From: Desulfobacca_B sp046538075
Lineage (GTDB): Bacteria > Desulfobacterota > Desulfobaccia > Desulfobaccales > Desulfobaccaceae
Length of the DNA: 64,000 nt
Direction of reading: 5' to 3'
Assembly: GCA_046538075.1 (NCBI GenBank)
Contig: JBKHJN010000003.1
Span: 51,695-115,694 of the forward strand
This document shows positions 1 through 9,525 of this stretch, one piece after another. How positions within the stretch are numbered: position 1 is the first letter of the stretch; each line of letters opens with the position of its first letter. The translations under genes were made by a program, and so were the position numbers. The notes beneath the pieces are model-generated. The model searched no databases and had not been told where the DNA came from. It worked only from the letters and a program-made list of their open reading frames with translations.

Positions 1-2800
1 CCGATTGTTCCACTGGGGTAAGGAGCAGGGCCCCCGGGAAATGAGTTAGGATCTCCCCCACCAATAACTGGCCCTGACCATGAATGATCCGGCCGGTGAA
101 GACATCCCGGCCGCTGAAGGGGGCAAAGGGCAGGGCCAGGGCAGTATCTTGCCATACTGACTCCCCTAGCGGGAGTTGCCCGGCTGGAATGACTGCGGTC
201 AACAATCGGGGGACAATGATAAGCGCTGAAGAATTGCCATGAGTTCTTAAAAAGCTGATCACTTGGTCTCTATATTTCCCAGACACCGGGACTGGATGGT
301 ATTCTCCGGCCTGGAAGAGGGCCCGCTGCTGGTTGCGGGCCCGCAGTCCCTGGTAAATCAGAAATAACTTCAGCTGGCCGCTTTCTCGGGAAGCCCACAA
401 ATCGTTAATCAGACCGAGCGGATCTGTATTTTCTCTGGTTTGGATTTCCTCCAGAAACTGCCGCCTCTTATCGAAGTCCACCGGACGCCGGTTATCCGGG
501 TCCACCAGGTTTAGATCCCACAGCTCTGTCCCCTGATAGAAATCCGGGACCCCGGGACAGGTAATTTTCAGCAGGGTTTGAGATAGGGAGTTGAAAATGC
601 CATAATGGTCTACCAGTTTCTGGAAAGGCTCAAATTCTTCCAAAAACGGACTGGATTCGGTCAAGATCTCGTCTATAAAGCCCCGCAGAGTTGCCTCGTA
701 GTCGGTATCCGGTTTGGTCCAGCCGGTGTGAATCTTGGCTTCCCGCACCGCTTTAATCATATATTGCTTGATCCTTTCGGCAAAGTCGGGCAAAGACACC
801 GGACTGAAGGGAAAGGCCCCGATCAGGGTTTGATATAACAGGTATTCGTCATTTTTATCTGGGATGGCTTTGCCGCCCTTTATTTTCTTTTTCTTCTGAT
901 TCAGTCGGCTCCATTTCCGCAGATTTTTTTCCCATTCCGCCGGGATTTCGGAAAGCACATTGATCCGGGCCCGGACATCTTCCCCCCGCTTGGTATCGTG
1001 GGTCGAGCTAGCATTTAGCGCATGAGGCCAGTTTTTAGCTTTTCTCTGATTATACTGGTGAAACTCCTTTAAAGGCATCCCGAATCGTTTGGGATCGCTG
1101 CCGACCTCATTAAGCGAAATCAGCCGGTTATAAATATATAAAGTAGTGTCTTCAAAGCCCTTGGCCATCAACGGCCCCGACAGTTGCTGTAATCTCATGA
1201 TGAAATGTAGCACAGCGGGTTTGTCAGGGTCTCCACTATTCTTAGTACAGCCCCAAAATAACAACTCTTCGAGAAAATCAACCTCTGAACACAAATCAGG
1301 ATTCTTAACCCGGGCCTGTTGCAAGGCCTGCTTTAAATAAAAAACCTCATTTTCGCCGGCCGGGCGATGATTGAGGTAGGTGCGATACACTGGAAACAGG
1401 GCTAAAAGCTCAATAATTACTCTTTTAAAGCTATAAAGACTGATGTCTGTACCATATCGATACTTGCCGGCCAGATTTTTGAGCAGGTGGGCGAGATTAT
1501 CTACGTCTCCGGTCATGTACTTTTCGATAATCAGCTTCTTTTTTTCATAGACCAACTCCTTGTAGGATATTTTGAAGCCGATATATTTAAAATACAGACT
1601 GTTGAATTGGGCAGCATGGCGAAAATTACAAAAACTAGAATTGACGTAATTTAAAAAGTCATAACCGGTGGTGCCTTGCACCGGCCAGTTTAAAGGAAGT
1701 TCTTCATCCAATTCCAAAATCTTTTCCACGACAATGTAGAAATCTTTAGCTCTCTGGGCCAAACTTTGTAAATAATTGAGTGGATCATAAAGTCCGTCAA
1801 TATGATCTATTCTTAACCCGGTGATGCTGCCCTCAGCAATTAGTTTGAAGAGCAAACAATTGACATGATTAAAGACTTCCTCAGCTTCTATTTTTACTGA
1901 GATCAGATCATTGATGGTGAAAAACCGGCGGTAATTTAATTCTTCGGTGGCCACTTTCCAGAAGGCTAGGCTATAGATTTGTTCGTCGAGAAGCTTATCT
2001 AGCCACCCAAAACTTTCCGGGTGCCCTGGCCGGCCATTAAAGAGAGCGATATTTTCGTCGATAAATAATCTGATCACTTGGTTTTTGGTGTAGAGTTCCC
2101 ACAACATATTTTTTATGATTTTATTCTGGTCATAGTGGCTGATGAAATCCTCGTCTTGGGGCGCGGGGAGATTTTTGATGAGGTGGAGAATGCCCAGCAA
2201 TTTCATAAATTCCAGATGGTCTTCTCCCAGCCGGCTGCTCAAGACCTGGAGCCGGTGAGAAATAATCGTGGCGTAGGTGTTAATCTTTAACGGAAATTTC
2301 TTATCATAATAATTGATGCTGAAACCCTCGGCATCGTAACTTAATTTGATCTCGCTAGCTTCAATGGCTTCGCCATAACGCCTCCCTAAGATTGGCGCCA
2401 GCACTTTGCCCCGGATGTTGGCATAGTGGTGTTTCCAGTCAATGTCGAAGAAGTTATAAAATGTAGATCTGGGCCCATTTTCAAAAATATCCATCAGCAT
2501 CGGGTTTTCGCCATCATAAGCCATGTGGTTGGGCACCAGGTCTTGAACCCATCCCAGCCCCAGTCTTTTAATTTCAGTGACCAGGTCCTGGAAGTCGGTT
2601 TCAGAGCCAAGTTCGGGGTTCAATTTATTAAAGTCCACCACATCGTAGCCATGCAAAGACCCTTTACGGGCCTTGAAGATGGGAGAGGCGTAAATATCGG
2701 AAATCCCCAGGTCTGCCAGATATGAGGTTATCTGCCGGGCCTGGCTGAAATTAAAGGCAGGATTAAACTGTAACCGGTAAGTAGCCCGCGGAATTCTCAT
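1..2800 (-). CDS. treY: Maltooligosyl trehalose synthase (partial, C-terminus cut by window edge)
   Basis: The minus-strand frame opens at an ATG at 2800 (MRIPRATYRLQFNP) and the stretches checked show no stop; about 933 residues are visible. TreY (GH13) isomerises the reducing-end alpha-1,4 bond of a maltooligosaccharide to alpha,alpha-1,1, giving maltooligosyl trehalose for TreZ. Visible family features are the N-terminal YRLQFN start, DLVPNHMA near residue 90, and the catalytic RIDHIDG at about residues 330-336, with Asp332 the presumed nucleophile. The last visible residues include a FPGALLL-type segment, which normally lies at the very C-terminus, so probably only a few residues are missing. 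It starts 31 bases after the treZ stop and is the last gene of the trehalose operon. Confidence 0.95.
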   Translation of the reverse strand, partial: MRIPRATYRLQFNPAFNFSQARQITSYLADLGISDIYASPIFKARKGSLHGYDVVDFNKLNPELGSETDFQDLVTEIKRLGLGWVQDLVPNHMAYDGENPMLMDIFENGPRSTFYNFFDIDWKHHYANIRGKVLAPILGRRYGEAIEASEIKLSYDAEGFSINYYDKKFPLKINTYATIISHRLQVLSSRLGEDHLEFMKLLGILHLIKNLPAPQDEDFISHYDQNKIIKNMLWELYTKNQVIRLFIDENIALFNGRPGHPESFGWLDKLLDEQIYSLAFWKVATEELNYRRFFTINDLISVKIEAEEVFNHVNCLLFKLIAEGSITGLRIDHIDGLYDPLNYLQSLAQRAKDFYIVVEKILELDEELPLNWPVQGTTGYDFLNYVNSSFCNFRHAAQFNSLYFKYIGFKISYKELVYEKKKLIIEKYMTGDVDNLAHLLKNLAGKYRYGTDISLYSFKRVIIELLALFPVYRTYLNHRPAGENEVFYLKQALQQARVKNPDLCSEVDFLEELLFWGCTKNSGDPDKPAVLHFIMRLQQLSGPLMAKGFEDTTLYIYNRLISLNEVGSDPKRFGMPLKEFHQYNQRKAKNWPHALNASSTHDTKRGEDVRARINVLSEIPAEWEKNLRKWSRLNQKKKKIKGGKAIPDKNDEYLLYQTLIGAFPFSPVSLPDFAERIKQYMIKAVREAKIHTGWTKPDTDYEATLRGFIDEILTESSPFLEEFEPFQKLVDHYGIFNSLSQTLLKITCPGVPDFYQGTELWDLNLVDPDNRRPVDFDKRRQFLEEIQTRENTDPLGLINDLWASRESGQLKLFLIYQGLRARNQQRALFQAGEYHPVPVSGKYRDQVISFLRTHGNSSALIIVPRLLTAVIPAGQLPLGESVWQDTALALPFAPFSGRDVFTGRIIHGQGQLLVGEILTHFPGALLLTPVEQS

Positions 2801-2831
2801 AAGGATTTATGCTCCCTGTGGCTCCAACCAC

Positions 2832-4664
2832 TTAAGTTATATAAGCAATAAAACTTAGACCTCGTAAGGTGACCGGTTGCTGCAGATCCAGCCGCTCCGG
2901 AGCCCGAGAGCCAGGCCCCTGCCAGGTCAGGTCAGCCGAATCCAGCACCTTAGACCATTGTCCGTCTGGGACAAAAGGCTTGAGATCGTGAGTAACATCA
3001 TTAGGGTTAAAGTTAAAAAGTAGCAATACCTGGTGATCAAGGTCCGGCTGCCAGCGCCGCAATACTAAAAACTTTTCCTCTTCTAAAGCCCATACTTCCA
3101 GGTTATCGTTATCCGGCCGAAGCATTGCCGGCAGCTTTTTTCTTAACTTAAGTAAATTCTGGTAAAACTTAACCAACACCGAGTGCTTGCCTTGGGTTCG
3201 GATGTGCCACTGCAGTTGCGCGGCCAGAAAAGTCTCCGGGCCCTGCGGATCAGGCGGTTCGCCCGGCCAGTTGAAGGACTTGAACTCATCCCGGCGGCCT
3301 TGCCGCACCGCCTCGACCAACTCCGGGTCGGAATGGCTGACAAAATAGAAAAAAGGAGCCTCTTCGCCATATTCTTCGCCCATGAACAAAAGGGGGATAA
3401 AGGGAGAAAAAATAACTGCCCCGGCAGCCAATTTGAGAGCTTCAAAGGGCACCAGGGTTGACAATCTTTCTCCGCGCATGCGATTGCCCACCTGGTCATG
3501 ATTCTGGACAAATCCAACCAACCGCCGGGCCGGGATATCTTTGGCGGAATTGCCATGCCGCCGCTGGCGATATTGCGAATACTGGCCAGAATAGACAAAG
3601 CCCTCCCGGAGCGCTTTTACCAGATGCGCCATGCTGCCAAAGTCAGCATAATAACCCTGGTGTTCTCCGGTTAGCAGGGTATGCAGGCAGTGATGATAAT
3701 CGTCATTCCACTGGCCTGGGAGCCCATAACCGCCCAGTTCCCGGGCCCGGATTACCCGGGCATCATTTAGATCGCTTTCGGCGATCAGGTAGCACCGGCG
3801 TTTGGCGTAATCGGCATAATTATCCACCTCTTCGGCCAGCTCTTGGAGAAAATGCTTGGCACTCATATCGAAGATCCCATGGATAGCATCGAGCCGCAGG
3901 GCGTCGAAATGGTAATATTTAAACCAGTAGAGGGCATTATTGATAAAATAGTTCCTGACCGCATCGCTTCCGGCACCGTCAAAATTTACGGCCGGGCCCC
4001 ACAAAGTCTTATAGCGGTCGGTGAAATAGGGCCCGTAATCCCACAGATAATTTCCTTCGGGACCTAAGTGGTTGTAAACTACGTCCAGGATAACCGCTAG
4101 ACCCTGCTGGTGGCAGGCATCCACCAGTTGTTTGAGCCCCTCCGGCCCTCCATAAGAATTCTGGACCGCATAGATATAGGTGCCGTCATAGCCCCAATTT
4201 CTCTCCCCGGGAAACTGAGCCACAGGCATGATTTCCAGGGCATTGACTCCCAGGTCCAGCAGTTCGGGCAACCGGGGGATGATTGCGGCAAAGGTGCCCT
4301 CCGGGGTGAAACAGCCGACGTGTAATTCATAAATTACCATTTCTGCCAGACTGAGGCCTGGCCAACACTGATCACGCCAGTCAAAGGCATGATGATCAAC
4401 TACTTCGGAGGGTCCATGCACCCCCTCCGGTTGGGAAAAAGAAGCCGGGTCAGGCCGGTCCCGCTCCCCTTCCAGGTGGTAAAAATATCTGGTTCCCGGA
4501 TAGACTCCCTCGACCACTGCCTTCCAGTAGCCTGGTTCATCCGCCTCCATAGGGATCAGGCTAGCTTGAGGCGAGACCAGCTTTAGCTCTACTTGCTGGC
4601 GCCAGGGGGCCCACACCAAGAATTCGCATCGGCCCGCTCCCAGGTAATTAGCTCCGAGTGCCAT
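2832..4664 (-). CDS. treZ: Malto-oligosyltrehalose trehalohydrolase
   Basis: TreZ (GH13) hydrolyses maltooligosyl trehalose made by TreY, releasing trehalose. The 610-residue protein has an N-terminal CBM48-like beta domain (roughly 1-95) and a (beta/alpha)8 domain with the nucleophile in LRLDAIHG (Asp259), the acid/base in LIAESDLN (Glu296) and the stabilising Asp in FVQNHDQVGNR. The open frame extends upstream to 5045, but that extension overlaps the treT 3' end and is not family-like. The ATG at 4664 is preceded at suitable spacing by an AAAAGGATGAG Shine-Dalgarno sequence and begins where TreZ proteins begin, so this start is chosen. It lies 113 bases downstream of treT and 31 bases before treY. 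Confidence 0.95.
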   Translation of the reverse strand: MALGANYLGAGRCEFLVWAPWRQQVELKLVSPQASLIPMEADEPGYWKAVVEGVYPGTRYFYHLEGERDRPDPASFSQPEGVHGPSEVVDHHAFDWRDQCWPGLSLAEMVIYELHVGCFTPEGTFAAIIPRLPELLDLGVNALEIMPVAQFPGERNWGYDGTYIYAVQNSYGGPEGLKQLVDACHQQGLAVILDVVYNHLGPEGNYLWDYGPYFTDRYKTLWGPAVNFDGAGSDAVRNYFINNALYWFKYYHFDALRLDAIHGIFDMSAKHFLQELAEEVDNYADYAKRRCYLIAESDLNDARVIRARELGGYGLPGQWNDDYHHCLHTLLTGEHQGYYADFGSMAHLVKALREGFVYSGQYSQYRQRRHGNSAKDIPARRLVGFVQNHDQVGNRMRGERLSTLVPFEALKLAAGAVIFSPFIPLLFMGEEYGEEAPFFYFVSHSDPELVEAVRQGRRDEFKSFNWPGEPPDPQGPETFLAAQLQWHIRTQGKHSVLVKFYQNLLKLRKKLPAMLRPDNDNLEVWALEEEKFLVLRRWQPDLDHQVLLLFNFNPNDVTHDLKPFVPDGQWSKVLDSADLTWQGPGSRAPERLDLQQPVTLRGLSFIAYIT

Positions 4665-4777
4665 GGACTCATCCTTTTTTAGACTAAATCGGCTAGAAAC
4701 TAATTCTAATTGCAGGTTGTTGCCATTGAGGGGAACAAATCGAAAAAACGGTGATCTAATTGATTTGACTGATGAAC

Positions 4778-6001
4778 TCAGAGTTCGAACACGCGACTGC
4801 CAGGATTCTTGACTAAGATCATCAAAGTCAGGTAGTCCCGGAGGGTCCGGGTGATCAGAAAATGGTCCCGCACAAACTCTCTGGCTTTTTGGCCCAGGCG
4901 CCGTCCCATCTGCGGGCGGTGCAGCAGATAGCGGATGCGGAAGGCACATCCTTCCGGGGTATGCACTAAAAAGCCATTGTAATAGTCCTGGAGTTGCAGA
5001 ACAATGCCGCCTACTGCGCCTCCGATCACCGGCTTGCCTTTCCACATCGCCTCAGTGACAGTTAGGCCAAAGCCTTCGCGAACTGATTTTTGCAAGATGA
5101 TGTCCGCAGCCCGCTGCAGGGCGTTGATCTCATAATGGCTGTCAGGCGACAGCAGCAAGACCTGAATATCCTCCTCTCCTTGGGCGGCTTCCTGGACTTC
5201 TGCTAAGATCTTAGGGCCTTCGGGGTCATCAGTAGCCTCCCCCCCAACCAACAGGAGCTTGCAGGGGGTTTGGCGGCGGACCAGCCGGAAGGCCTGAATT
5301 ACTCCTAATGGATCTTTAAAGGAATCGAATCGGGATACCTGTAAGATTATGGGCTTATCCTGTTCAATACCCAGACCATCCAGCACGCCCTGGACTTCTT
5401 CGGGGCTGAGCTCCCGGTTTTTTTCACTCAACGGATCGATAGAAGGATAGATAATATACTGCGGGTGATCCAGGTTCTGGGAGAACCGGGGCATGGAAAA
5501 AACGGAAGCATCATACTGGCTAATGAGTTTCTGTAAAAATTTCCAGATCCGCCGGTGTGGACGGGAGACATCAATATGGCACCGCCATACCCAATGCCGG
5601 GCCTGGTTTCGCATCTGTTCAATCAGAAAAGCCGGTTGGGGATCGTGTACCAGTGCAAAATCCGTCTGCCAATCGAATTTAGAAGCGTTGTGAAGGTTGA
5701 TCTCCTGATAATGTTTCAGCATACTGGGGGTAAAATCTACCTTTTGTCCTTGTAGGGCATTATGCATCGCCTTGGTGGTTTCATAAAAAGGCTGATCCCC
5801 TTCAATTACTTCCCACAGCGTCTCCACCCCCAACTGGTTGATCAGAGGCACCACGCGAGATAAGATTTCTGCCACCCCACCGCCGGTGCGGGTGGAATTG
5901 ATGTTTACCAGGCGGCAGGGCCCCAGGTGTTCGGCCAGGCGATAGAGCTGGCCGACCACAGCATGGCCGACGATGGGGACATAATCATCCAGCCCGATCA
6001 C
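4778..6001 (-). CDS. treT: Trehalose synthase-type glycosyltransferase, GT4 (TreT-like)
   Basis: A GT4 glycosyltransferase of the TreT family, which forms trehalose from an NDP-glucose donor and glucose. Seen: the N-terminal INSTRTGGGVAEIL acceptor-side loop, ILQVSRFDSFKDP in the C-terminal Rossmann domain, and the donor-binding REGFGLTVTEAMWKGKP segment with the E-x7-E pattern. The open frame starts with a TTG at 6025 lacking a ribosome site; the GTG at 6001 has GGGAGAT seven bases upstream and gives 407 residues, so it is preferred. It overlaps the end of the DUF5752-like gene by 17 bases, suggesting translational coupling. With TreY and TreZ downstream, the operon encodes two routes to trehalose. 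Substrate specificity is inferred from the family. Confidence 0.85.
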   Translation of the reverse strand: MIGLDDYVPIVGHAVVGQLYRLAEHLGPCRLVNINSTRTGGGVAEILSRVVPLINQLGVETLWEVIEGDQPFYETTKAMHNALQGQKVDFTPSMLKHYQEINLHNASKFDWQTDFALVHDPQPAFLIEQMRNQARHWVWRCHIDVSRPHRRIWKFLQKLISQYDASVFSMPRFSQNLDHPQYIIYPSIDPLSEKNRELSPEEVQGVLDGLGIEQDKPIILQVSRFDSFKDPLGVIQAFRLVRRQTPCKLLLVGGEATDDPEGPKILAEVQEAAQGEEDIQVLLLSPDSHYEINALQRAADIILQKSVREGFGLTVTEAMWKGKPVIGGAVGGIVLQLQDYYNGFLVHTPEGCAFRIRYLLHRPQMGRRLGQKAREFVRDHFLITRTLRDYLTLMILVKNPGSRVFEL

Positions 6002-6677
6002 AATTATCTCCCAACTGCTGGTCAATGATCTTTAACAGCTCATCGCGGATTTCGCGCAGACTATAAAAATAAAGATCGATGTCGCGGATTTTCCTTACGG
6101 CCTCTGAGCAATCAAAGTTGTATTCAATCCAAAAGGAGAAGTCGTCAACCTCTCGGACTCCCAGGCGCCAGCGGGCTTCAAAGAAATGGTAATAAATCGA
6201 ATCCAGCCCCACTTCTTGGAGGGCATTACAGAACTCGGGCAGGGTATGGGCCACGATCTTGGAGCGAATGATTGCGGTGGAGGCCTCACAGAAATCGAAT
6301 TCAAAGCCGGGCCGGGCCCAGGGTATGTAGGTGAGATCCCACAGGTAGGAATCCAAAATATCAATCAATGCTTCCCGTACCTGGGCCATGTTTTCGAAAT
6401 CATAAGGGTCGAAGGAACCAAGCTTTTCCGCCAATCGATTATCCTGCAGGGCATTAGCGGCCCAGAAGGCGAATTCATTGGGATATTCTACACCCGGATA
6501 GGTCAAAGACAGGCGATACTGGAAAAGATGATAAAAAGGCACCCATTCGTCAAAATCTTGCAGGTTTTCCACTAGCTCCCTGAGATTAGTAGCTTTTCTA
6601 CCGATCGGCATGGGCATCACGAAACATTCTCGGAACCAGAAAGGATCTTTAGCCGGTTGATCCGGTCGGATTTTCAA
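5985..6677 (-). CDS. DUF5752-like protein, first gene of trehalose operon
   Basis: A 230-residue acidic, aromatic-rich, apparently soluble protein with no signal peptide or membrane segment. I recognise it only as resembling the DUF5752 type found beside TreT-like synthases; that name is from memory and no function is known. It starts with TTG at 6677, supported by AAAGGAGATAAGAG upstream. The visible pattern is an N-terminal block (ECFVMPMPIGRKATNLREL), a central helical region and a Lys/Asp-rich C-terminus. Its 3' end overlaps treT. Position at the head of the trehalose operon suggests a regulatory or accessory role in trehalose synthesis, but this is inference. Confidence 0.7.
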   Translation of the reverse strand: MKIRPDQPAKDPFWFRECFVMPMPIGRKATNLRELVENLQDFDEWVPFYHLFQYRLSLTYPGVEYPNEFAFWAANALQDNRLAEKLGSFDPYDFENMAQVREALIDILDSYLWDLTYIPWARPGFEFDFCEASTAIIRSKIVAHTLPEFCNALQEVGLDSIYYHFFEARWRLGVREVDDFSFWIEYNFDCSEAVRKIRDIDLYFYSLREIRDELLKIIDQQLGDNCDRAG

Positions 6678-6927
6678 ACTCTTATCTCCTTTCAGTAAGC
6701 CCAGGGCGGTTAAGATTATTTTTGGGGCAGCGGGGCCGACAATCTTGGTTGCTGAGCCTCAGGGGTTTCTCCCCGATCAGAAAAATCGCCCTGTAACTAT
6801 TTGACCAGAGTTCTGCTAAACAAGTTACTCCATTATATCAGAAAAGATGAGAAAATCTACCTGACCGTTTAATTTCCTTGATTTACAGAAATTATCCTTA
6901 TAACCACCGGATGGAGGAAGGCAATGG

Positions 6928-7578
6928 CTAAAGCAGTTCCAACAGGTCAGTCGGCCGGGCGAGCAATACTCGGGCTCCGCTGCGGCTAAGTTCCTCGGCA
7001 GTGCGAAAGCCCCACAAGGCGCCCACTGGAAACATACCGGCGGCAGCGGCAGTCTGCATATCGGTGCTGGTATCCCCCAGATAAAGAAATGCCGAGGGTG
7101 GAAGGTCCAGGTCTGAGGCAATCTCCAGGGCGGCGGCCGGGTCGGGCTTTTTCGGCTTTCCCGGTCGGACTCCCAGGACCCGCTCAAATTGCCAGTCGGA
7201 CAGCAGCCGGGCCACACACATTTTCGAAAAATCATCCGGCTTGTTGGACAGGATGGCCATCCTGATCCCCGCCGTGGTCAGGGCGTCGAGAAGCTCCGGA
7301 ACCCCTGGATAGGGATGGGTATGGTGGGTCCAGCGCTGATCATAATCAGCCATTAAGGCATCATAACAGCGGGCTACGGTGGCCTCATCGCGTTGGTCCT
7401 CCGGGAGCGCCTGGCGAACCATATTCTCCATGCCGCCGCCCACAAAGTATTTATAGGCCTCGACAGGGTGAATCGGAAAGCCAAAGCGGAGCAGCACGCT
7501 GGTCATGGAATCAGCCAGATCTTGCAGGGTGTCCAACAAAGTCCCATCGAGATCGAATATAACAGCTTTATAATCCAT
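6928..7578 (-). CDS. gph: HAD-family phosphatase, phosphoglycolate phosphatase-like
   Basis: A 216-residue HAD-superfamily hydrolase with motif I FDLDGTLLDT at residues 8-17 (nucleophile Asp), motif II ILSNKP near 115-120, a lysine in the GKPKKPDP segment and motif III LYLGDTSTDM near 170-179. The helical cap between motifs I and II fits the Gph/PGP subfamily, which removes phosphate from 2-phosphoglycolate; many homologues are promiscuous, so the exact substrate is uncertain. It is monocistronic: the upstream gene is divergent nagZ and the downstream gene is the trehalose operon about 250 bases away, with no obvious terminator between. Confidence 0.85.
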   Translation of the reverse strand: MDYKAVIFDLDGTLLDTLQDLADSMTSVLLRFGFPIHPVEAYKYFVGGGMENMVRQALPEDQRDEATVARCYDALMADYDQRWTHHTHPYPGVPELLDALTTAGIRMAILSNKPDDFSKMCVARLLSDWQFERVLGVRPGKPKKPDPAAALEIASDLDLPPSAFLYLGDTSTDMQTAAAAGMFPVGALWGFRTAEELSRSGARVLLARPTDLLELL

Positions 7579-7776
7579 AGAAAATTCACCTGTATCTGGG
7601 TTGGCTGGATAGAAAGCGGACAGGAAAAAATCATAATAAGAATAGCTCAGACGCGCCTGATTGGGAAGTGAATTCGTCCTGTTCAGCTCTATTGAGGAAG
7701 CCTGTGGTCCCCGGTCTTACCTCAAATTAATTCTCTAAATGCTCCTGTGATATAAGCCGTTAATTCGATTCAAATC

Positions 7777-7803
7777 TTGACATCCGTAATTTAACTAGAT
7801 AAT
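7777..7803 (+). promoter_or_regulatory. Putative sigma70 promoter of nagZ
   Basis: TTGACA at 7777-7782 and GATAAT at 7798-7803 are separated by 15 bases. This would start transcription near 7810, about 55 bases before the chosen nagZ GTG. The spacer is shorter than ideal, so confidence is moderate. Confidence 0.5.
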
Positions 7804-7864
7804 TTGCCTGGTAACAGCTAAAAGTTGCCTTTTGTCCTGGTCAAGACCACCCTGGAGCATTACC

Positions 7865-8923
7865 GTGACAAAAATCGATCCCCGGTTATCCTTAGACCAG
7901 CCTCTCCCCTGGGGCCAGGTGCTAGTGGCGGGGATTCCGGGTTGCCAAGTTGATCCCGTCGTTGAGCATTTGCTTATGGACCTCAAAGTCGGGGGGATAA
8001 TCCTGTTTCGACGCAATCTGGGAAGTCCCCGGCAAGTGGCGCAATTAACTAGGGATTTGCAAAAACTCTCTCTAGCCGCTACTGGTTCGTCGCTGTTGAT
8101 CGCCATTGATCAGGAGGGCGGCCCGGTGCAGCGCTTGCAGTCGCCTTTTACCCAGATGCCTGCGGCCCAGGAGTTAGGCCAACAGGACAACCCCCGGGCG
8201 GTTGAGAGCCTGGCCACCCGCCTGGCCCGGGAGCTGCGGCTGGTGGGGATCAATATGAACCTGGCGCCGGTGCTGGATGTGGCCCGCGGCCCGGACAGCC
8301 CGCTATGGGAACGGTCCTATGGGGCAGAGCCGGACAAGGTGGCGCGTCTGGGCCTAGCCGCTCTGCGCGGCTTTTGGGCCGGGGGAGTGATTCCGGTGGC
8401 CAAACATTTTCCCGGTCTGGGCCACACCACTTTGGACTCGCACCGTGATACCCCCACGGTCCAGGGCGAAGCCCGGGATCGGCAACAGGATCTTTTCCCT
8501 TTTCGCCAGGCCGTGGCAGCTGGGGCTCCGGTTATCATGAGCGCCCATGTGCTGGTTCCCGGCTGGGATAAGCAACCGGCCACTCTATCCCGCAAAATTT
8601 TGACTGAACGTTTGCGCGGGCAATTAGGCTTTCAGGGTCTGATTATCACCGATGATCTGGAGATGGGGGGAATTACCCAATATTGCCCGCTGGCCCAGGC
8701 AGCCCCGCAAGCATTGGCGGCCGGCGCCGACCTGCTTCTGATCTGCGAACATCAGGAGGCCATAACCCAGGCCCATACCGCGCTGGCCAATAGTACAGGC
8801 TTAGATATGCGCCTCCGGGAATCTCTGCAGCGGATTCAGCACTTAAAGCAAAGGTTTCCCTATACTCCGATTGATCCGGAGGCGGTGCAGGCTTACTTTA
8901 ATGCAGCCGGAGGAAAAGATTGA
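7865..8923 (+). CDS. nagZ: Beta-N-acetylhexosaminidase, GH3
   Basis: NagZ removes N-acetylglucosamine from GlcNAc-anhydroMurNAc peptides during cytoplasmic peptidoglycan recycling. The protein shows IAIDQEGGPVQRL, the mobile-loop KHFPGLGHTTLDSH with the catalytic Asp-His pair (DSH), and GLIITDDLEM containing the nucleophile Asp. The usual KHFPGHG reads KHFPGLG here, a tolerated variant in some GH3 members. The frame is open from TTG at 7832, but GTG at 7865 has GGAG seven bases upstream and gives a normal N-terminus (352 residues). Its stop overlaps the next gene's TTG start, so nagZ, the PD-(D/E)XK-like gene and hpt form a tight operon. Confidence 0.9.
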   Translation: MTKIDPRLSLDQPLPWGQVLVAGIPGCQVDPVVEHLLMDLKVGGIILFRRNLGSPRQVAQLTRDLQKLSLAATGSSLLIAIDQEGGPVQRLQSPFTQMPAAQELGQQDNPRAVESLATRLARELRLVGINMNLAPVLDVARGPDSPLWERSYGAEPDKVARLGLAALRGFWAGGVIPVAKHFPGLGHTTLDSHRDTPTVQGEARDRQQDLFPFRQAVAAGAPVIMSAHVLVPGWDKQPATLSRKILTERLRGQLGFQGLIITDDLEMGGITQYCPLAQAAPQALAAGADLLLICEHQEAITQAHTALANSTGLDMRLRESLQRIQHLKQRFPYTPIDPEAVQAYFNAAGGKD

Positions 8924-9525
8924 CTGAATCCGAAACCGAACTGATCCATCGCTTTGCGGTCAGCGAGCAACGGGAATTGCTGATCACTTTGCGTCTGCAG
9001 GATAAGACCTTCTGGGTGGAATTGCAGTCCGTAAGCCGGGGAGCGCCACTGCAGGAAGCGGTGCCGCTGGTCCGGATGCCGCTGGCCCAGTTGCCCGAAC
9101 TGAAACGGGCCCTGAGCCGTATTGAGGCCAGGCTCTCGGCCGAGGGTTTGCTGGAAGATTATGAGGGCCAGGAAGATTATCAACTGGCCCAGGCCCAGCG
9201 GTTTGCCAACGACAGTGAGGCGGAATTTGCCCGGCTGCTCGATTTTTACCGGATTAATTGGCTGTATGAACCCCATACCTTTCCCATTGCCTGGGATGAC
9301 CAGGGCAACGTAATGGAAAGTTTCACCCCCGATTTCTATCTGGTGGACTATCATCTATATATTGAATTAACCACCATGAAACAGAGCCTGGTCACCAAGA
9401 AGAACCGCAAGGTGCGGTTGTTTCGGGAGCTTTATCCGCAGCACCCTATCCGTCTCTTTTACGGCAAGGATTATCAGTGGCTGTTGGAGAAATATGGCCT
9501 GGCTCCGGCCGTCAACTCTGGATAA
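8920..9525 (+). CDS. PD-(D/E)XK nuclease-like protein of unknown function
   Basis: A 201-residue protein starting with TTG at 8920 behind a strong GGAGG, overlapping the nagZ stop. The C-terminal half has SEAEFARLLDFYRINWLYEP, then TPDFYL and YIELTTMK. The order E...PDF...ELT matches the core of restriction-endonuclease-like (PD-(D/E)XK) folds, in which Glu, Asp and Glu bind the metal; the final catalytic Lys would be in the TMK segment. The N-terminal ~85 residues are unassigned. No methylase or other defence gene is adjacent, so a housekeeping nuclease or a degenerate binding fold are both possible. Fold assignment is by motif only. Confidence 0.6.
   Translation: MTESETELIHRFAVSEQRELLITLRLQDKTFWVELQSVSRGAPLQEAVPLVRMPLAQLPELKRALSRIEARLSAEGLLEDYEGQEDYQLAQAQRFANDSEAEFARLLDFYRINWLYEPHTFPIAWDDQGNVMESFTPDFYLVDYHLYIELTTMKQSLVTKKNRKVRLFRELYPQHPIRLFYGKDYQWLLEKYGLAPAVNSG

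Noticed and set aside
4665..5045. N-terminal extension of treZ
   Set aside because: It overlaps the treT 3' end, is not family-like, and the ATG at 4664 has a good ribosome site.
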